DNA from: Clostridia bacterium
GTDB lineage: Bacteria; Bacillota; Clostridia; Christensenellales; UMGS416
Assembly (NCBI GenBank): GCA_016938675.1
Contig: JAFGUF010000039.1
Location: 1 to 64,000 of the forward strand
Direction: 5' to 3'
DNA: 64,000 bases
Part shown: piece by piece, positions 44,601 to 52,548 of the stretch
How positions within the stretch are numbered: position 1 is the stretch's first letter
Layout: each line of letters begins with the position of its first letter
Notes under the pieces: generated by a model
Database searches by the model: none
Told to the model about the DNA's origin: nothing
The model's input: only the letters and a program-made list of their open reading frames with translations
Program-made: the position numbers and the translations under genes

Positions 44601-45653
44601 CTTGCTTTTTGCAATTTTGTATATAATCAAAGACATGGCTATGTCCGCTAAAATCGGAGGAATCTTTACAGTGGCTGCAGCGTTCTCAGCAAAGAACGGT
44701 ATTTTATTCAGCCAGCCTATTACGTAAAGGACATACATATATCCCGGCGGATAGTCAACAAAGGAGCTTCCGTCATAAATCCCCGCTATGCCCCTGTCCG
44801 CTGCAATAGACGACCAGCCCAGCCAGCAGCCGATATCGTTGGGATATCCCGCCACAGCCACAGCTAAGACTGACCTGATTAAAAGCCCCATGAGAATGAT
44901 TACCGCGAACATGGCCCTATATAGCCTGCCGTCTTCTTCTTTTGTCAGCTTATCTTCATCATAATCCAAAGATTGCTTTATGAAAAAAAACGCTGCAATA
45001 AAGATAATTGAAATCAATACCATCCAGCCGGAAAACTTCACTTTTCCTTCTTCGCTTACTGCGGCTTTCTGCGGCTTGCTTTCCTCCAGGCTGTATACAG
45101 CGACGCCCTCAGGCGCTTCCTCCACCTTTTCAAGCCTGATGTCATCGAACCAGGCTGTTCCCATGCTTTCATTGGAGTATCCGCCCAGCCTTGCAAACAC
45201 AGTAAGGGTTTCCTGACCTTTTGCGGTCTTTCCGTAAAGCTCCACATATCTGTACTGCCCATCCGTATCGAATAGTTCCTCAGTATAAAAGAACATATTC
45301 TCATATGATAGGTTTGCGCCCTTTCCGTAGCTTGAATCTTCAACCTTTATATATCCGGAAAGTTTATATACCTGCTTTGGTTCAACCTTTACAGTCTGCT
45401 TCATCTTTGCATCATTAAGGGATGTATTTTCAATTTTCAGCACATGGTTTCCGCCCTCATCCTCTATGCTGATATTGGTGAAGCCCTCTATCTGTACCCA
45501 GACGTCCTTATCCCAGAATTCATACAAGTCGCCTTCAAATCCGCCGTCACTTATTAAATTGACGCCGTAATCCTGCACCTCTGCCTTGCCGCAGCCTGAT
45601 AGTAATATTAAAATTGCCGAAAATAATATAATGAAAATTAATCTTCTCTTCAC
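41697..45653 (-). CDS. Giant fusion: carbohydrate-binding-like lipoprotein, GT-C glycosyltransferase and protein mannosyltransferase (PMT) domain
   Basis: 1318 residues. The N-terminal signal ends in lipobox LLSGC (Cys21). Residues about 30-175 resemble a CBM_4_9 carbohydrate-binding domain (LISDGGFEGDLYEFWD). A polytopic GT-C module spans about 205-690, with the loop YPNDIGCWLGWSS and VDYPPGYMYVLYVIG. An F5/8-type-C-like outside domain follows (about 725-860). The C-terminal GT39 (PMT) module has DEIYHAGTAWEH (about 901) and THPPLGK (about 922), the dolichyl/polyprenyl-phosphate-mannose transferase motifs. Predicted role: O-mannosylation of exported proteins. The GTG start follows GGAGG. Substrates unknown; two transferase modules in one chain are unusual. 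Confidence 0.85.
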   Translation of the reverse strand: MKRRLIFIILFSAILILLSGCGKAEVQDYGVNLISDGGFEGDLYEFWDKDVWVQIEGFTNISIEDEGGNHVLKIENTSLNDAKMKQTVKVEPKQVYKLSGYIKVEDSSYGKGANLSYENMFFYTEELFDTDGQYRYVELYGKTAKGQETLTVFARLGGYSNESMGTAWFDDIRLEKVEEAPEGVAVYSLEESKPQKAAVSEEGKVKFSGWMVLISIIFIAAFFFIKQSLDYDEDKLTKEEDGRLYRAMFAVIILMGLLIRSVLAVAVAGYPNDIGCWLGWSSIAADRGIAGIYDGSSFVDYPPGYMYVLYVIGWLNKIPFFAENAAATVKIPPILADIAMSLIIYKIAKSKLNEKAALLLASIYYLSPAIITDSAAWGQIDSVLALMVTGYVVFLNKKNFVAAGAFLGAGVLIKPQMGFFVFVYITAVIFYMKEKGFWKGVLEFLKGTAAGIAAFALISIPVIISRGPLYIINLFIEILSSYSSVSLNACNIWPLMGGMWERVDAAFLGATYSVWGWIGMGIAVIIFFVVSFKDRSRKNIFFNAALLVTGIFMLAGKMHERYMYTAMALLLISYIYTKDRRHFVLFGIFTLTQFANTSIVLANQYMFGFRLGGFMQSMMAKQSFAEWISTNSMFLWTAVISLSALAGYIYMIYVGLKPVDAKRQEENDRIMKEERSSARQAAKESTIEEINSPKYTGLFKSLGKKDWIIMGVLSLVYAVVAFYHLGNNYGPETMWNVTQFEQEVIVDFGEEVEIDKIMFFRAQGTNGSNFTVDFADENMEDAYHTSYYYRIDDESKLENLRPEIVDEYNLSWSDSEIMFSNYPAIFKWYEMDGQDTARYARITLHKPLLRLVEMVFIGADGKAIPISDIIISSPDAADAILLFDEQGTVPDRNTYMNSTYFDEIYHAGTAWEHIMYYNPYETTHPPLGKVIMSLGIRMFGMNPFGWRFMGTIVGILMIPVMYLLGMVVFKKTRYATIAAFLMAFDFMHFTQTRIATIDSYGVFFIMLMFLCMGIYYRMSFYKTSLFKTLIPLFFSGVFFGLGAASKWIGLYAGAGLAVIFFYTIIRRYIEYNMVNRSKAEETGIDEEQAEHIRKSFKKNTLITITLCIVFFIVIPLAIYAASYIPILKVEEGRGIEYIINSQKYMFSYHSGLNSEHPFASPWYEWPLIIKPMWYYSDNSLQGMGRMTSIAALGNPAVWWAGVLAFLWMLITMFRTRKTDKMKLFLTIAFLAQYVPWMFITRSTFIYHYFASVPFIILMTVMMIRTFEEKKRYRKEYTYAYMAIVLALFVLFYPVIAGAEISSAYGSILKWMPTWWFTY

Positions 45654-45666
45654 ATTAACCTCCGTA

Positions 45667-46020
45667 TTAAAATGCGTTTTCTATATGCGTTATTTTGCTT
45701 GCAAAAGAGCTGTTTATCTCAATTACGTCGAACCGGCACGCTGGCTCGGCCTCGTAGTTTTTGCTGATGTAGGCAATGGCTATCTGCTGTATCTTTGCTG
45801 CCTTTTTCTGTGTGACTGCCTCTATTCCCCTGCCGTAGGCTGATGATGTGCGGAGCTTCACCTCTACAAATACCAGCGTGTCGTCGATCTCCGCGATAAG
45901 GTCGATTTCTCCGTTTCGGGTTCTGTAATTTTTTGCAAGGATTCTGTATCCCTTGCCTATCAAAAAATCTGCGGCTCTTTCTTCGCCGGCGCTGCCCAAG
46001 GATTTTCTATTCATAGGCAT
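45667..46020 (-). CDS. yraN: UPF0102 / YraN family nuclease-like protein
   Basis: 117-residue protein with an endonuclease-like fold. Typical sequence: LGSAGEERAADFLIGKGYRILAKNYRTRNGEIDLIAEIDDTLVFVEVKLRTSSAYG, where the E-I-D and V-E-V-K residues match the restriction-endonuclease-like active site. Physiological role uncertain. The start overlaps the rnhB end by 14 bases; an ATG at 46014 (MNRKSLGSAGEE) is an equally good start. The rbgA-rnhB-yraN order is widespread. Confidence 0.9.
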   Translation of the reverse strand: MPMNRKSLGSAGEERAADFLIGKGYRILAKNYRTRNGEIDLIAEIDDTLVFVEVKLRTSSAYGRGIEAVTQKKAAKIQQIAIAYISKNYEAEPACRFDVIEINSSFASKITHIENAF

Positions 46021-46627
46021 CGCCCAGTATTTTCTTCAGGAAGCTCTTCCTGTGTATCTCACAGGGGCCATATTTTTTAAGGGCAGCTATGTGCTGCTTC
46101 GTGCCGTAGCCCTTGTGCTGAGCAAATCCATATTCGGGGTATATTTTATCGTATTGAATCATTATATCGTCCCTTGTTTCCTTGGCAATTATAGAAGCTG
46201 CCCCTATTGAATAAGAAAGGCTGTCTCCTTTTATAATTGCTTCCTGCCGGACTGGAATATTTAAATCCTTCACCGCGTCGCAAAGCACGTATTCTGGCTT
46301 TATATCCATGTGCTCATATGCTTCTACCATAGCGAGCTTAGTGGCGTTGAGTATATTGATTTTTTCAATCACCTCTATATCAACTATACCGACACCATAT
46401 GAAACTGCACTTTTCTTTATCATTTCAAGCAGTATAGCTCTTTTTTTATGCGATAACTTCTTGGAGTCATCTACGCCCTCTATTATGCTGCTTAAGTCCA
46501 TTATCGCACATGCGGCGACAACCGGCCCTGCCAGAGGGCCTCTCCCGGCCTCGTCAATTCCGCCGATTTTTGTATATCCCTGCTTTATAATCTTTCTTTC
46601 ATAGTCCAGCTTATCAATATCTATCAC
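46007..46627 (-). CDS. rnhB: Ribonuclease HII
   Basis: Cleaves the RNA strand of RNA-DNA hybrids and removes single ribonucleotides from DNA. 206 residues. Active-site motif GGIDEAGRGPLAGPVV with Asp25 and Glu26; the third acidic residue is Asp117 in LCDAVKDL, with a further Asp in ASIIAKETRDDIM. GVDDSKKLSHKKR is also typical. Overlaps rbgA by four bases and yraN by 14. Confidence 0.97.
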   Translation of the reverse strand: MIDIDKLDYERKIIKQGYTKIGGIDEAGRGPLAGPVVAACAIMDLSSIIEGVDDSKKLSHKKRAILLEMIKKSAVSYGVGIVDIEVIEKINILNATKLAMVEAYEHMDIKPEYVLCDAVKDLNIPVRQEAIIKGDSLSYSIGAASIIAKETRDDIMIQYDKIYPEYGFAQHKGYGTKQHIAALKKYGPCEIHRKSFLKKILGDAYE

Positions 46628-47475
46628 AGTATTTCCTCGGGATTCTCCAGCACAGCCTTACCCCATACTCCGTTTTTGAATTCTGTTATTATCATCTGCG
46701 CAGTTCTGTCCAGATCGTATTCACCGCCCTTTAGCAGAAATCCTCTTTTTTTTGCTATCTCCTGGATTGTTGCAGCAGGGTCGCTGCCGATTTCCTCCAG
46801 ATTATACCTTTGCTTTATCTGCTCTTTTATTCTTTCCGGGCTCTCCGATACAAGAAAACTAGCAAGCTCCCAAATGTCCAGCACCTGCTCTTTGATAGCG
46901 CCGGTTAATGCCAGGTTCATTGCCTGCCTTTCGCTTTGGAATTTCGGCCATAGCACTCCGGGGGTATCCAAAAGCACAATGCCCTCTGCCACCCTGATTA
47001 TCTGCTGGCCTCTCGTCACTCCCGGCTTATTTCCGGTTTTTGCGGAGGCCTGGCTCGCCATTAGGTTGATAATTGTGGATTTTCCTGAGTTGGGTATCCC
47101 TGCAACCATGAGTTTGATATCTTTATTGATGCCTCTTTTTTTATTGCGCTCCAGTCTTTCAGATAAGGATTTTTTAATAAATTGAATTAATTTCGCTTTG
47201 TCGTTTTTCCTTGTTGCGCATATGTCTATTGCGTCTATTCCGATAGATTGATAGTATTCAATCCATGCCTTCATCATACCAGCGCCAGCAAGGTCAGCCT
47301 TATTGAGCACTATCATTCTTTTTTTATGTGCAAATATCTCGTCAAAGTCCGGGTTTTTCGATGAATGCGGTATTCTCGCGTCCAGCACCTCCATCACGGC
47401 GTCCACCCTTTTGGCGTTGTCTATCATTTGTCTTTTTGCTTTGGTCATATGACCCGGATACCATTGTATACTCAC
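46624..47475 (-). CDS. rbgA: Ribosome biogenesis GTPase RbgA (YlqF)
   Basis: Circularly permuted GTPase for late 50S assembly. 283 residues beginning MSIQWYPGHMTKAKR, with motif order G4 NKAD (58-61), G1 GIPNSGKS (126-133), G3 DTPG (170-173), which is the hallmark of the permuted class. The ANTAR-like C-terminal helical domain follows. The start is GTG, eight bases after AGGGA. First gene of the rbgA-rnhB-yraN-PMT-tldD-pmbA run, with a good promoter at 47511-47539. Confidence 0.96.
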   Translation of the reverse strand: MSIQWYPGHMTKAKRQMIDNAKRVDAVMEVLDARIPHSSKNPDFDEIFAHKKRMIVLNKADLAGAGMMKAWIEYYQSIGIDAIDICATRKNDKAKLIQFIKKSLSERLERNKKRGINKDIKLMVAGIPNSGKSTIINLMASQASAKTGNKPGVTRGQQIIRVAEGIVLLDTPGVLWPKFQSERQAMNLALTGAIKEQVLDIWELASFLVSESPERIKEQIKQRYNLEEIGSDPAATIQEIAKKRGFLLKGGEYDLDRTAQMIITEFKNGVWGKAVLENPEEIL

Positions 47476-47510
47476 TTATTTTTTCCCTGTCTTTTATTTT
47501 ATTCGTATCC

Positions 47511-47539
47511 ATTATAAAGTAATTGGTTGCATTATACAA
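47511..47539 (-). promoter_or_regulatory. Promoter of the rbgA operon
   Basis: TTGTAT (47534-47539) and TATAAT (47511-47516) on the minus strand, 17 bases apart. Confidence 0.7.
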
Positions 47540-47639
47540 CCTTAAAAGCTCCCTCTGAATATGCGGAAGACTGCACCCGAATTAATGGAGATAGTTTTTT
47601 TAACAATTCTTCACAAGTGGTGTAATTTTCAAAAAGTTA

Positions 47640-47648
47640 TGCTATAAT
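47640..47648 (+). promoter_or_regulatory. Extended -10 promoter of the asp23 operon
   Basis: TGC-TATAAT with the perfect hexamer at 47643-47648, 39 bases before the start codon. No convincing -35. No sigma-B-type GTTT/GGGTAT pair is seen. Confidence 0.6.
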
Positions 47649-47686
47649 GTTAATTAGCAAATAATAATTATAAAGGAATGTTTATA

Positions 47687-48085
47687 ATGAGTAATGAAGT
47701 TAAGGATACAAAGCAGATAACACAGAACATAGTTGCAGACGACACAGGAAAAGTCACCTATGCAAATGACGTTATCGCAAAAATAGCTGCGCTTGCCGCA
47801 GGAGAAGTAAAAGGAATACTCGGAACAACAGGAGGATCTATTCAGGAAATGCTGGGCGTAAAAAACCTGACAAAGGGCCTGAAAGTAACCGTAAATAATC
47901 AGACTGCTGCTGTCGAGCTGCACGTCATCGTGGAATACGGCGCGCATATACACAAAGTCTGCGCTGAAGTTCAGGAGAGCATAATAAAGGCCATTGAGAG
48001 CATGACAGACCTCAAGGTAACCAGCGTGGATGTTCATGTGGACAGCATAAAGCTTCCTGAAAAGGCAGAAAAAACAAAAGAATAA
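47687..48085 (+). CDS. Asp23/Gls24 family envelope stress protein
   Basis: 132 residues. MSNEVKDTKQ starts at the ATG at 47687, eight bases after AAAGGAA; an ATG nine bases earlier overlaps that site. The domain (about 25-118) has VIAKIAALAAGEVKGILGTTG, VTVNNQTAAVELHVIVEYGAHI and VQESIIKAIESMTDLKVTSVDVHV, standard for Asp23. In Staphylococcus Asp23 coats the membrane through AmaP, and the amaP-like gene follows here. Housekeeping copies of this family also sit ahead of nusB in Clostridia, as here. Confidence 0.93.
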   Translation: MSNEVKDTKQITQNIVADDTGKVTYANDVIAKIAALAAGEVKGILGTTGGSIQEMLGVKNLTKGLKVTVNNQTAAVELHVIVEYGAHIHKVCAEVQESIIKAIESMTDLKVTSVDVHVDSIKLPEKAEKTKE

Positions 48086-48136
48086 TTGAAAGCTTCAAAA
48101 GACCCGAACCCGGGGAAGATAGAAAGGACATATAAT

Positions 48137-48700
48137 ATGAAAGTCGGATTTTTTAACAGGCTAATTTTTATACTGGCGGCAATAATAATTCTTGCAGCAA
48201 CCTTGGTAATGATGCTCTTTTCCTGGCAAATACCTATTTTCACATTCAGGGATATAAACGATGCCACAGCATCAGTATTATATAACCTCTATCATGAGGA
48301 TGTGAACTTCATTCCAGCAACTGTCGGCATTGGCATCGGCCTGATTATCAGTGTATGGCTGCTTGTACTGGGATTCAAAAAAAGAAGAGGCCCTAAAGCA
48401 AAGCCAATCGAATATATCAAAGTTGGCACACCGGAAAATGGACAGATAAAGATAGCTGCTTCAACAATCAACAGCATGATATGCAAATATGTCAATGAAA
48501 TCACCGGAGTAATAGACTCCAAGGCCAAAGCCAATATAGTTGATAACAAGACATTTGTTGTTGTCGGAGTATCCGTGGAAGACGGAGTTATAATCCCCAA
48601 AGTATGCGAAGAAATACAAACAACTACAAAAGAAAAGATTCAGCAGATTACAGGCATGGAAATAGCTGAAATAAACGTACTTGTAAACAATAAGGCATAA
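48137..48700 (+). CDS. amaP: AmaP-type membrane anchor for Asp23
   Basis: 187 residues. Start at the ATG 48137 (MKVGFFNRLIFIL) after AAAGGA. Two membrane helices: about 6-31 (NRLIFILAAIIILAATLVMMLFS) and about 58-79 (IPATVGIGIGLIISVWLLVLGF). The C-terminal part (about 105-187) is itself Asp23-like: IKIAASTINSMICKYVNEITGVID, EDGVIIPKVCEEIQ and MEIAEINVLVNNKA. This fits alkaline-shock membrane anchor AmaP, which recruits Asp23 to the membrane. Lies between asp23 and the DUF2273 gene. Confidence 0.9.
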   Translation: MKVGFFNRLIFILAAIIILAATLVMMLFSWQIPIFTFRDINDATASVLYNLYHEDVNFIPATVGIGIGLIISVWLLVLGFKKRRGPKAKPIEYIKVGTPENGQIKIAASTINSMICKYVNEITGVIDSKAKANIVDNKTFVVVGVSVEDGVIIPKVCEEIQTTTKEKIQQITGMEIAEINVLVNNKA

Positions 48701-48712
48701 GGCGGGAATGAA

Positions 48713-48913
48713 ATGAAAGATTTTATAATGAAGCATAAAGGCGCTTTTGCAGGCGGCTTGATTGGTATGGTTGTTGCGGTTCTTATGCTGCTTCTCGGAT
48801 TCTGGAAAACCATACTCGTTATTCTCTTTATTGGCATTGGTGTAGTAGCAGGCATGTCAATGGACGGCAATAACGTAATAAAAGACTATATAGAAAAACT
48901 AAAAAATAAATAA
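48713..48913 (+). CDS. DUF2273 small membrane protein
   Basis: 66 residues with two short helices separated by Lys-Thr (AGGLIGMVVAVLMLLLGFWKTILVILFIGIGVVAGMSM), typical of DUF2273, which regularly accompanies amaP and asp23. Likely an inner-membrane component of the same envelope complex; no direct function is known. A GGCGGGA site precedes the ATG. Confidence 0.9.
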   Translation: MKDFIMKHKGAFAGGLIGMVVAVLMLLLGFWKTILVILFIGIGVVAGMSMDGNNVIKDYIEKLKNK

Positions 48914-48928
48914 AAAAAGGTAAAACAT

Positions 48929-49321
48929 ATGAATAGGCGCGATGCACGCGTGGGCCTTGTAAGGTGTGTATACTCTTTGGATTTCAACCCGAATGCCACA
49001 CAGTTACATTCGGTGCTGGACGATTTGGATTTGGACACAAATGCTCTCGATTACATTGAAAAATCAATAAAAGATATCAGAACAAAGCTTGATGACATTG
49101 ACCTTATAATTGAGCCCCATCTGAAGAAATGGGTAATAGACAGGCTTCCTAAGGTGGATTTGGCGATATTAAGGGTAGCAGTCTACGAAATTAAATACTG
49201 TGATGATATCCCGCAGGGGGTATCCATCAATGAAGCGGTGGACATAGCAAAAGAGTATTCCACGGAGACATCGGGCAAGTATATCAATGGGGTTCTCTCC
49301 AGTATACTTAAATCAATCTAA
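48929..49321 (+). CDS. nusB: Transcription antitermination factor NusB
   Basis: All-helical RNA-binding protein that with NusE(S10) and NusA prevents premature termination in rRNA operons. 130 residues: MNRRDARVGLVRCVYSLDF at the start and RLPKVDLAILRVAVYEIKYCDDIPQGVSINEAVDIAKEYSTETSGKYINGVLSSI at the end are canonical. Follows the DUF2273 gene by 15 bases and is followed by a terminator-like hairpin before folD. Confidence 0.96.
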   Translation: MNRRDARVGLVRCVYSLDFNPNATQLHSVLDDLDLDTNALDYIEKSIKDIRTKLDDIDLIIEPHLKKWVIDRLPKVDLAILRVAVYEIKYCDDIPQGVSINEAVDIAKEYSTETSGKYINGVLSSILKSI

Positions 49322-49327
49322 AAACAA

Positions 49328-49364
49328 AGCCATTTATATCCTTTTTAGGTATGATGGCTGTTTT
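49328..49364 (+). terminator. Possible terminator after nusB
   Basis: AGCCAT (49328-49333) pairs with ATGGCT (49354-49359), followed by GTTTT; the 20-base loop can fold internally (CC/GG around a T5). The flanking AAAAC and GTTTT extend the stem. Weak to moderate. Confidence 0.5.
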
Positions 49365-49429
49365 CATTGAAAGACATAAATAAATTACTGCAAAAATACT
49401 GAATCGTAAGAAAGAAAGGACCTGATAAT

Positions 49430-50269
49430 TTGTTTCAACTAATTGACGGAAAAGAGATGGCGCGGCAGGTGCGAGTCGCCATAAAAAATGAAGTGGAGCA
49501 GCTAAATGGCGTGCCAAAGCTTGTGGTTGTGCTGGTAGGTGAAGACCCGGCATCGCAAATATATGTACGCAATAAAGAAAAGTTCGCAGGACGCGTAGGA
49601 ATGGACTCAGAAGTTATCAGGTTCCCTGAAAGCACCTCTGAAAATGAGCTGCTTGATTTAGTGTCCAAGCTGAATGATGATAAAAAGGTAAACGGCATTC
49701 TTGTTCAGTTTCCTGTACCCTCGCATATCAGCCAGGAAAAGGTGATGAACGCAGTCAGCCCCGCCAAAGATGTGGATGGGCTTACCCAGATAAATATAGG
49801 CAAGCTTGTTGCAGGCGAAAAGGGCCTTACTCCTTGCACGCCGACCGGAATAATCGAAATGATTAAAAGCACGGGCACTGATATATCCGGAAAGAACGCT
49901 GTTGTAATAGGCAGAAGCCTGCTGGTAGGCAAGCCCGTAGCTATGCTGCTATTAAAAGAAAATGCAACCGTCACAATATGCCACTCCAGGACGCAAAACA
50001 TTGGCGAAATAATTTCCCGCGCGGACATAGTGGTCGCCGCACTCGGCAAAGCGGAGTTCGTAAAAGGCGATATGATAAAGAACGGTGCAATAGTAATTGA
50101 CGTGGGTACGAATAAAATAGGTGACAAGCAGGTGGGCGATGTGGAGTTCGACGCCGCCAAGGAAAAGGCATCCTTCATTTCCCCTGTTCCCGGCGGAGTG
50201 GGCCCGATGACAATTGCAATGCTGCTAAAAAACACCCTTCTTGCATATAAAGAGCAAAACAACGAATAG
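49430..50269 (+). CDS. folD: Bifunctional methylenetetrahydrofolate dehydrogenase / cyclohydrolase
   Basis: NADP-dependent oxidation of 5,10-methylene-THF to methenyl-THF and hydrolysis to 10-formyl-THF. 279 residues: LIDGKEMARQVR, SQIYVRNKEKFAGRVGM with the catalytic Lys, GILVQFPVPSHI, TPCTPTGIIEM and GRSLLVGKPVAMLL are all canonical. The TTG start is nine bases after AAAGGA. Starts a run folD-xseA-xseB-ispA-DUF212 seen in many Firmicutes. The xseA ATG comes directly after its stop codon. Confidence 0.96.
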   Translation: MFQLIDGKEMARQVRVAIKNEVEQLNGVPKLVVVLVGEDPASQIYVRNKEKFAGRVGMDSEVIRFPESTSENELLDLVSKLNDDKKVNGILVQFPVPSHISQEKVMNAVSPAKDVDGLTQINIGKLVAGEKGLTPCTPTGIIEMIKSTGTDISGKNAVVIGRSLLVGKPVAMLLLKENATVTICHSRTQNIGEIISRADIVVAALGKAEFVKGDMIKNGAIVIDVGTNKIGDKQVGDVEFDAAKEKASFISPVPGGVGPMTIAMLLKNTLLAYKEQNNE

Positions 50270-51463
50270 ATGCTAACCTATACAGTAAATGACCTGAATA
50301 CTCATATTAAAAGACTATTTGAATATGAACATTCATTAAAAAATATAAAAGTACGAGGCGAGGTTTCAAATCTTTCAGTCTCTTCCGCAGGGCATCTTTA
50401 TTTCACACTGAAGGATGAAGACGCCAGCGTTCGCTGCGTATGGTTCGGCGTAGGCCAAGATGTGCTTTTTAAAAATGCTGATAACATTATAGTAACAGCC
50501 AGCGTATCATTATATGTCAGGGGCGGTGACTATCAGCTTAATGTATCTGATGCGGAATACTCAGGCATAGGCTACTGGTATGAGAAATTCCATCAGATAA
50601 AGACAAAGCTCGAAAAGGAAGGCCTCTTTGACGATATCCATAAAAGGAAGCTTCCTTTGTTTCCTCAAAAAGTGGGTGTCATTACATCCGAGACAGGCGC
50701 AGCCATAAAGGATGTTGTTCGGGTCGTTGAGGAAAGATACCCAATATGTGAGGTGCTGCACTATCCTGTTATGGTTCAGGGAGCCGGAGCATCCAAAACC
50801 ATTGCCGCTGCTATCGACTACATGAGTGAAAACAATCTCTGCGATGTCATCATCCTCACCCGCGGCGGAGGCTCGCAGGAAGATTTGTGGGAGTTCAATG
50901 AAGAAATCGTTGCACGTGCTATTTTCAACTGCAAAATCCCTATAATCAGCGCTGTGGGACATGAAAGGGATATATCCATCTGCGACTACACTGCAGATGT
51001 CCGTGAATCTACTCCATCAACTGCGGCTGCAAGAGCCGTGCCGGATGCTGACGAGCTTCGCAGCATACTTAGCGGGCATTTATATAGCCTGAATGTACTG
51101 ATTGAGCAAAAAATTGATGCACTTAAATCATCATTAGAAAAAAGCAGGCTTCGTTTATCAGCCGTATCGCCTACAAATCGGCTTAATGAATACAGTCAGA
51201 GACTTGATTACATGCAGCAGAAAATGAGCGTATTAATTGAAAAAACGCTCATCAGCAAGCAGAACCGGATCTCCCTTTGCGAGAGCGCTCTGTCGCCTCT
51301 TCACCCCCTGCTCCCCCTAGAAAAGGGATATATGATAGCAATGGATGAAGATGATAATATAATAAACACCACCGAACAGATATTGAGGCTAAGGAAAGCA
51401 CGGCTGAAAGCAAAGGACGGCACCATTGGCATCATCCCTATTGATAAGGAGAAGGTAGAATAA
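50270..51463 (+). CDS. xseA: Exodeoxyribonuclease VII large subunit
   Basis: Catalytic subunit of the single-strand-specific exonuclease VII. 397 residues: N-terminal OB domain (KNIKVRGEVSNLSVSSAGHLYFTLKD, about 21-46), central nuclease domain with KVGVITSETGAAIKDV, ILTRGGGSQEDLWEFNEE and SAVGHERDISICDYTADVRESTPSTAAA, then a coiled region that binds XseB. Starts immediately after the folD stop and ends one base before xseB. Confidence 0.97.
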   Translation: MLTYTVNDLNTHIKRLFEYEHSLKNIKVRGEVSNLSVSSAGHLYFTLKDEDASVRCVWFGVGQDVLFKNADNIIVTASVSLYVRGGDYQLNVSDAEYSGIGYWYEKFHQIKTKLEKEGLFDDIHKRKLPLFPQKVGVITSETGAAIKDVVRVVEERYPICEVLHYPVMVQGAGASKTIAAAIDYMSENNLCDVIILTRGGGSQEDLWEFNEEIVARAIFNCKIPIISAVGHERDISICDYTADVRESTPSTAAARAVPDADELRSILSGHLYSLNVLIEQKIDALKSSLEKSRLRLSAVSPTNRLNEYSQRLDYMQQKMSVLIEKTLISKQNRISLCESALSPLHPLLPLEKGYMIAMDEDDNIINTTEQILRLRKARLKAKDGTIGIIPIDKEKVE

Positions 51464-51464
51464 A

Positions 51465-51671
51465 ATGGCTAAACAGACATTCGAAGAAAAAATCGGGAAA
51501 ATTGAAGAAATTATCAGCGAACTGGAAGGCGGCGCATCATCCCTGGATGAAAGCGTTAAGCTATATAACAGCGGAATGAACCTTGCGCAGGAATGCCAAA
51601 AAGAGCTTGACGAAGCAGTGCTGAAAGTGAAGAAAATAAGCGGCTTAGAAAAAGAAGAACAGGATGAATAG
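51465..51671 (+). CDS. xseB: Exodeoxyribonuclease VII small subunit
   Basis: 68-residue helical hairpin: TFEEKIGKIEEIISELEGGASSLDESVKLYNSGMNLAQEC is the family pattern. Several copies bind each XseA. GAGAAGG precedes the ATG. Overlaps the ispA start by eight bases. Confidence 0.96.
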   Translation: MAKQTFEEKIGKIEEIISELEGGASSLDESVKLYNSGMNLAQECQKELDEAVLKVKKISGLEKEEQDE

Positions 51672-52548
51672 TTTCTCCGAGAAATACAGCCGGATAAAAA
51701 CCGGATTTGAACAGTATCTTTATGATTTTACTGATTCATTTGATTATTACGCTCCCTTAAGCGAAGCGATGAAGTATTCTCTTAACGCAGGGGGCAAAAG
51801 GCTGCGCCCTGTAATTATGATTGCCAGCGCGCAGATGCTTGGGCTTGACTCAAGCAGGGTTATGCCTCTTGCAGCTACCATAGAGTGCATCCATACATAT
51901 TCCTTAATTCACGACGACCTGCCCTGCATGGATGACGACAGCCTGCGCCGGGGCAAGCCCACAAGCCATGTGGTTTTCGGCGAGGATATGGCCATGTTGG
52001 CAGGGGACGGGCTGCTGAACTTGGCAATGGAAACTGCGCTAAAGAGCATAGAAAAGGATAACTGCGAAAATTATTTGAAAGCTGTTGAGCTTCTGTTTGA
52101 ATCCTCCGGACCATTGGGTATGGTGGGAGGCCAGGCAATTGATGTAAAAAACACGGGCAGTTTTCAGACCTTTGAAGAGCTTAAAAACATGCACAGCAAA
52201 AAGACAGGAGCGCTTTTTTTAGCGTCCTGCCTATGCCCAGCCTTGATTTTAGGCTGCAATAGTGATATCATTAGTCGTTTGTACAGCTACGCAGAAAATC
52301 TGGGGCTTCTGTTCCAGATAAAAGACGATATACTGGATGTAACCGGCGATGTGCAGAGCATGGGAAAAAGCATAGGCAAGGATGCTGCCGAAGGCAAATC
52401 CACATTCATCAGCCTAATGGGTGTAGCAGAAAGCACGCTCTATGCAGGGAAAATTGCAGACGAGGCAAGAAAGGCATTATCATACTTTGGTGATAAAGGC
52501 GAATTCCTGTCTGAGCTTATACAATACATATTGGAGAGGAAAAACTAA
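51664..52548 (+). CDS. ispA: Farnesyl diphosphate synthase (polyprenyl synthetase family)
   Basis: Condenses IPP with DMAPP and GPP to C15 diphosphate. 294 residues, typical of IspA. LNAGGKRLRPVIMIA, the first aspartate-rich motif DDLPCMDD (about 81-88, followed by DSLRRGKPTSH), MVGGQAIDV, and the second motif FQIKDDILDVTGD (about 218-230) are present. Follows xseAB as in most bacteria. Uses precursors from IspDF and IspG, both encoded in this window. Confidence 0.96.
   Translation: MNSFSEKYSRIKTGFEQYLYDFTDSFDYYAPLSEAMKYSLNAGGKRLRPVIMIASAQMLGLDSSRVMPLAATIECIHTYSLIHDDLPCMDDDSLRRGKPTSHVVFGEDMAMLAGDGLLNLAMETALKSIEKDNCENYLKAVELLFESSGPLGMVGGQAIDVKNTGSFQTFEELKNMHSKKTGALFLASCLCPALILGCNSDIISRLYSYAENLGLLFQIKDDILDVTGDVQSMGKSIGKDAAEGKSTFISLMGVAESTLYAGKIADEARKALSYFGDKGEFLSELIQYILERKN

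Noticed and set aside
49705-50262. 185-codon minus-strand open frame over folD
   Set aside because: Antisense of folD; FolD motifs on the plus strand are intact.
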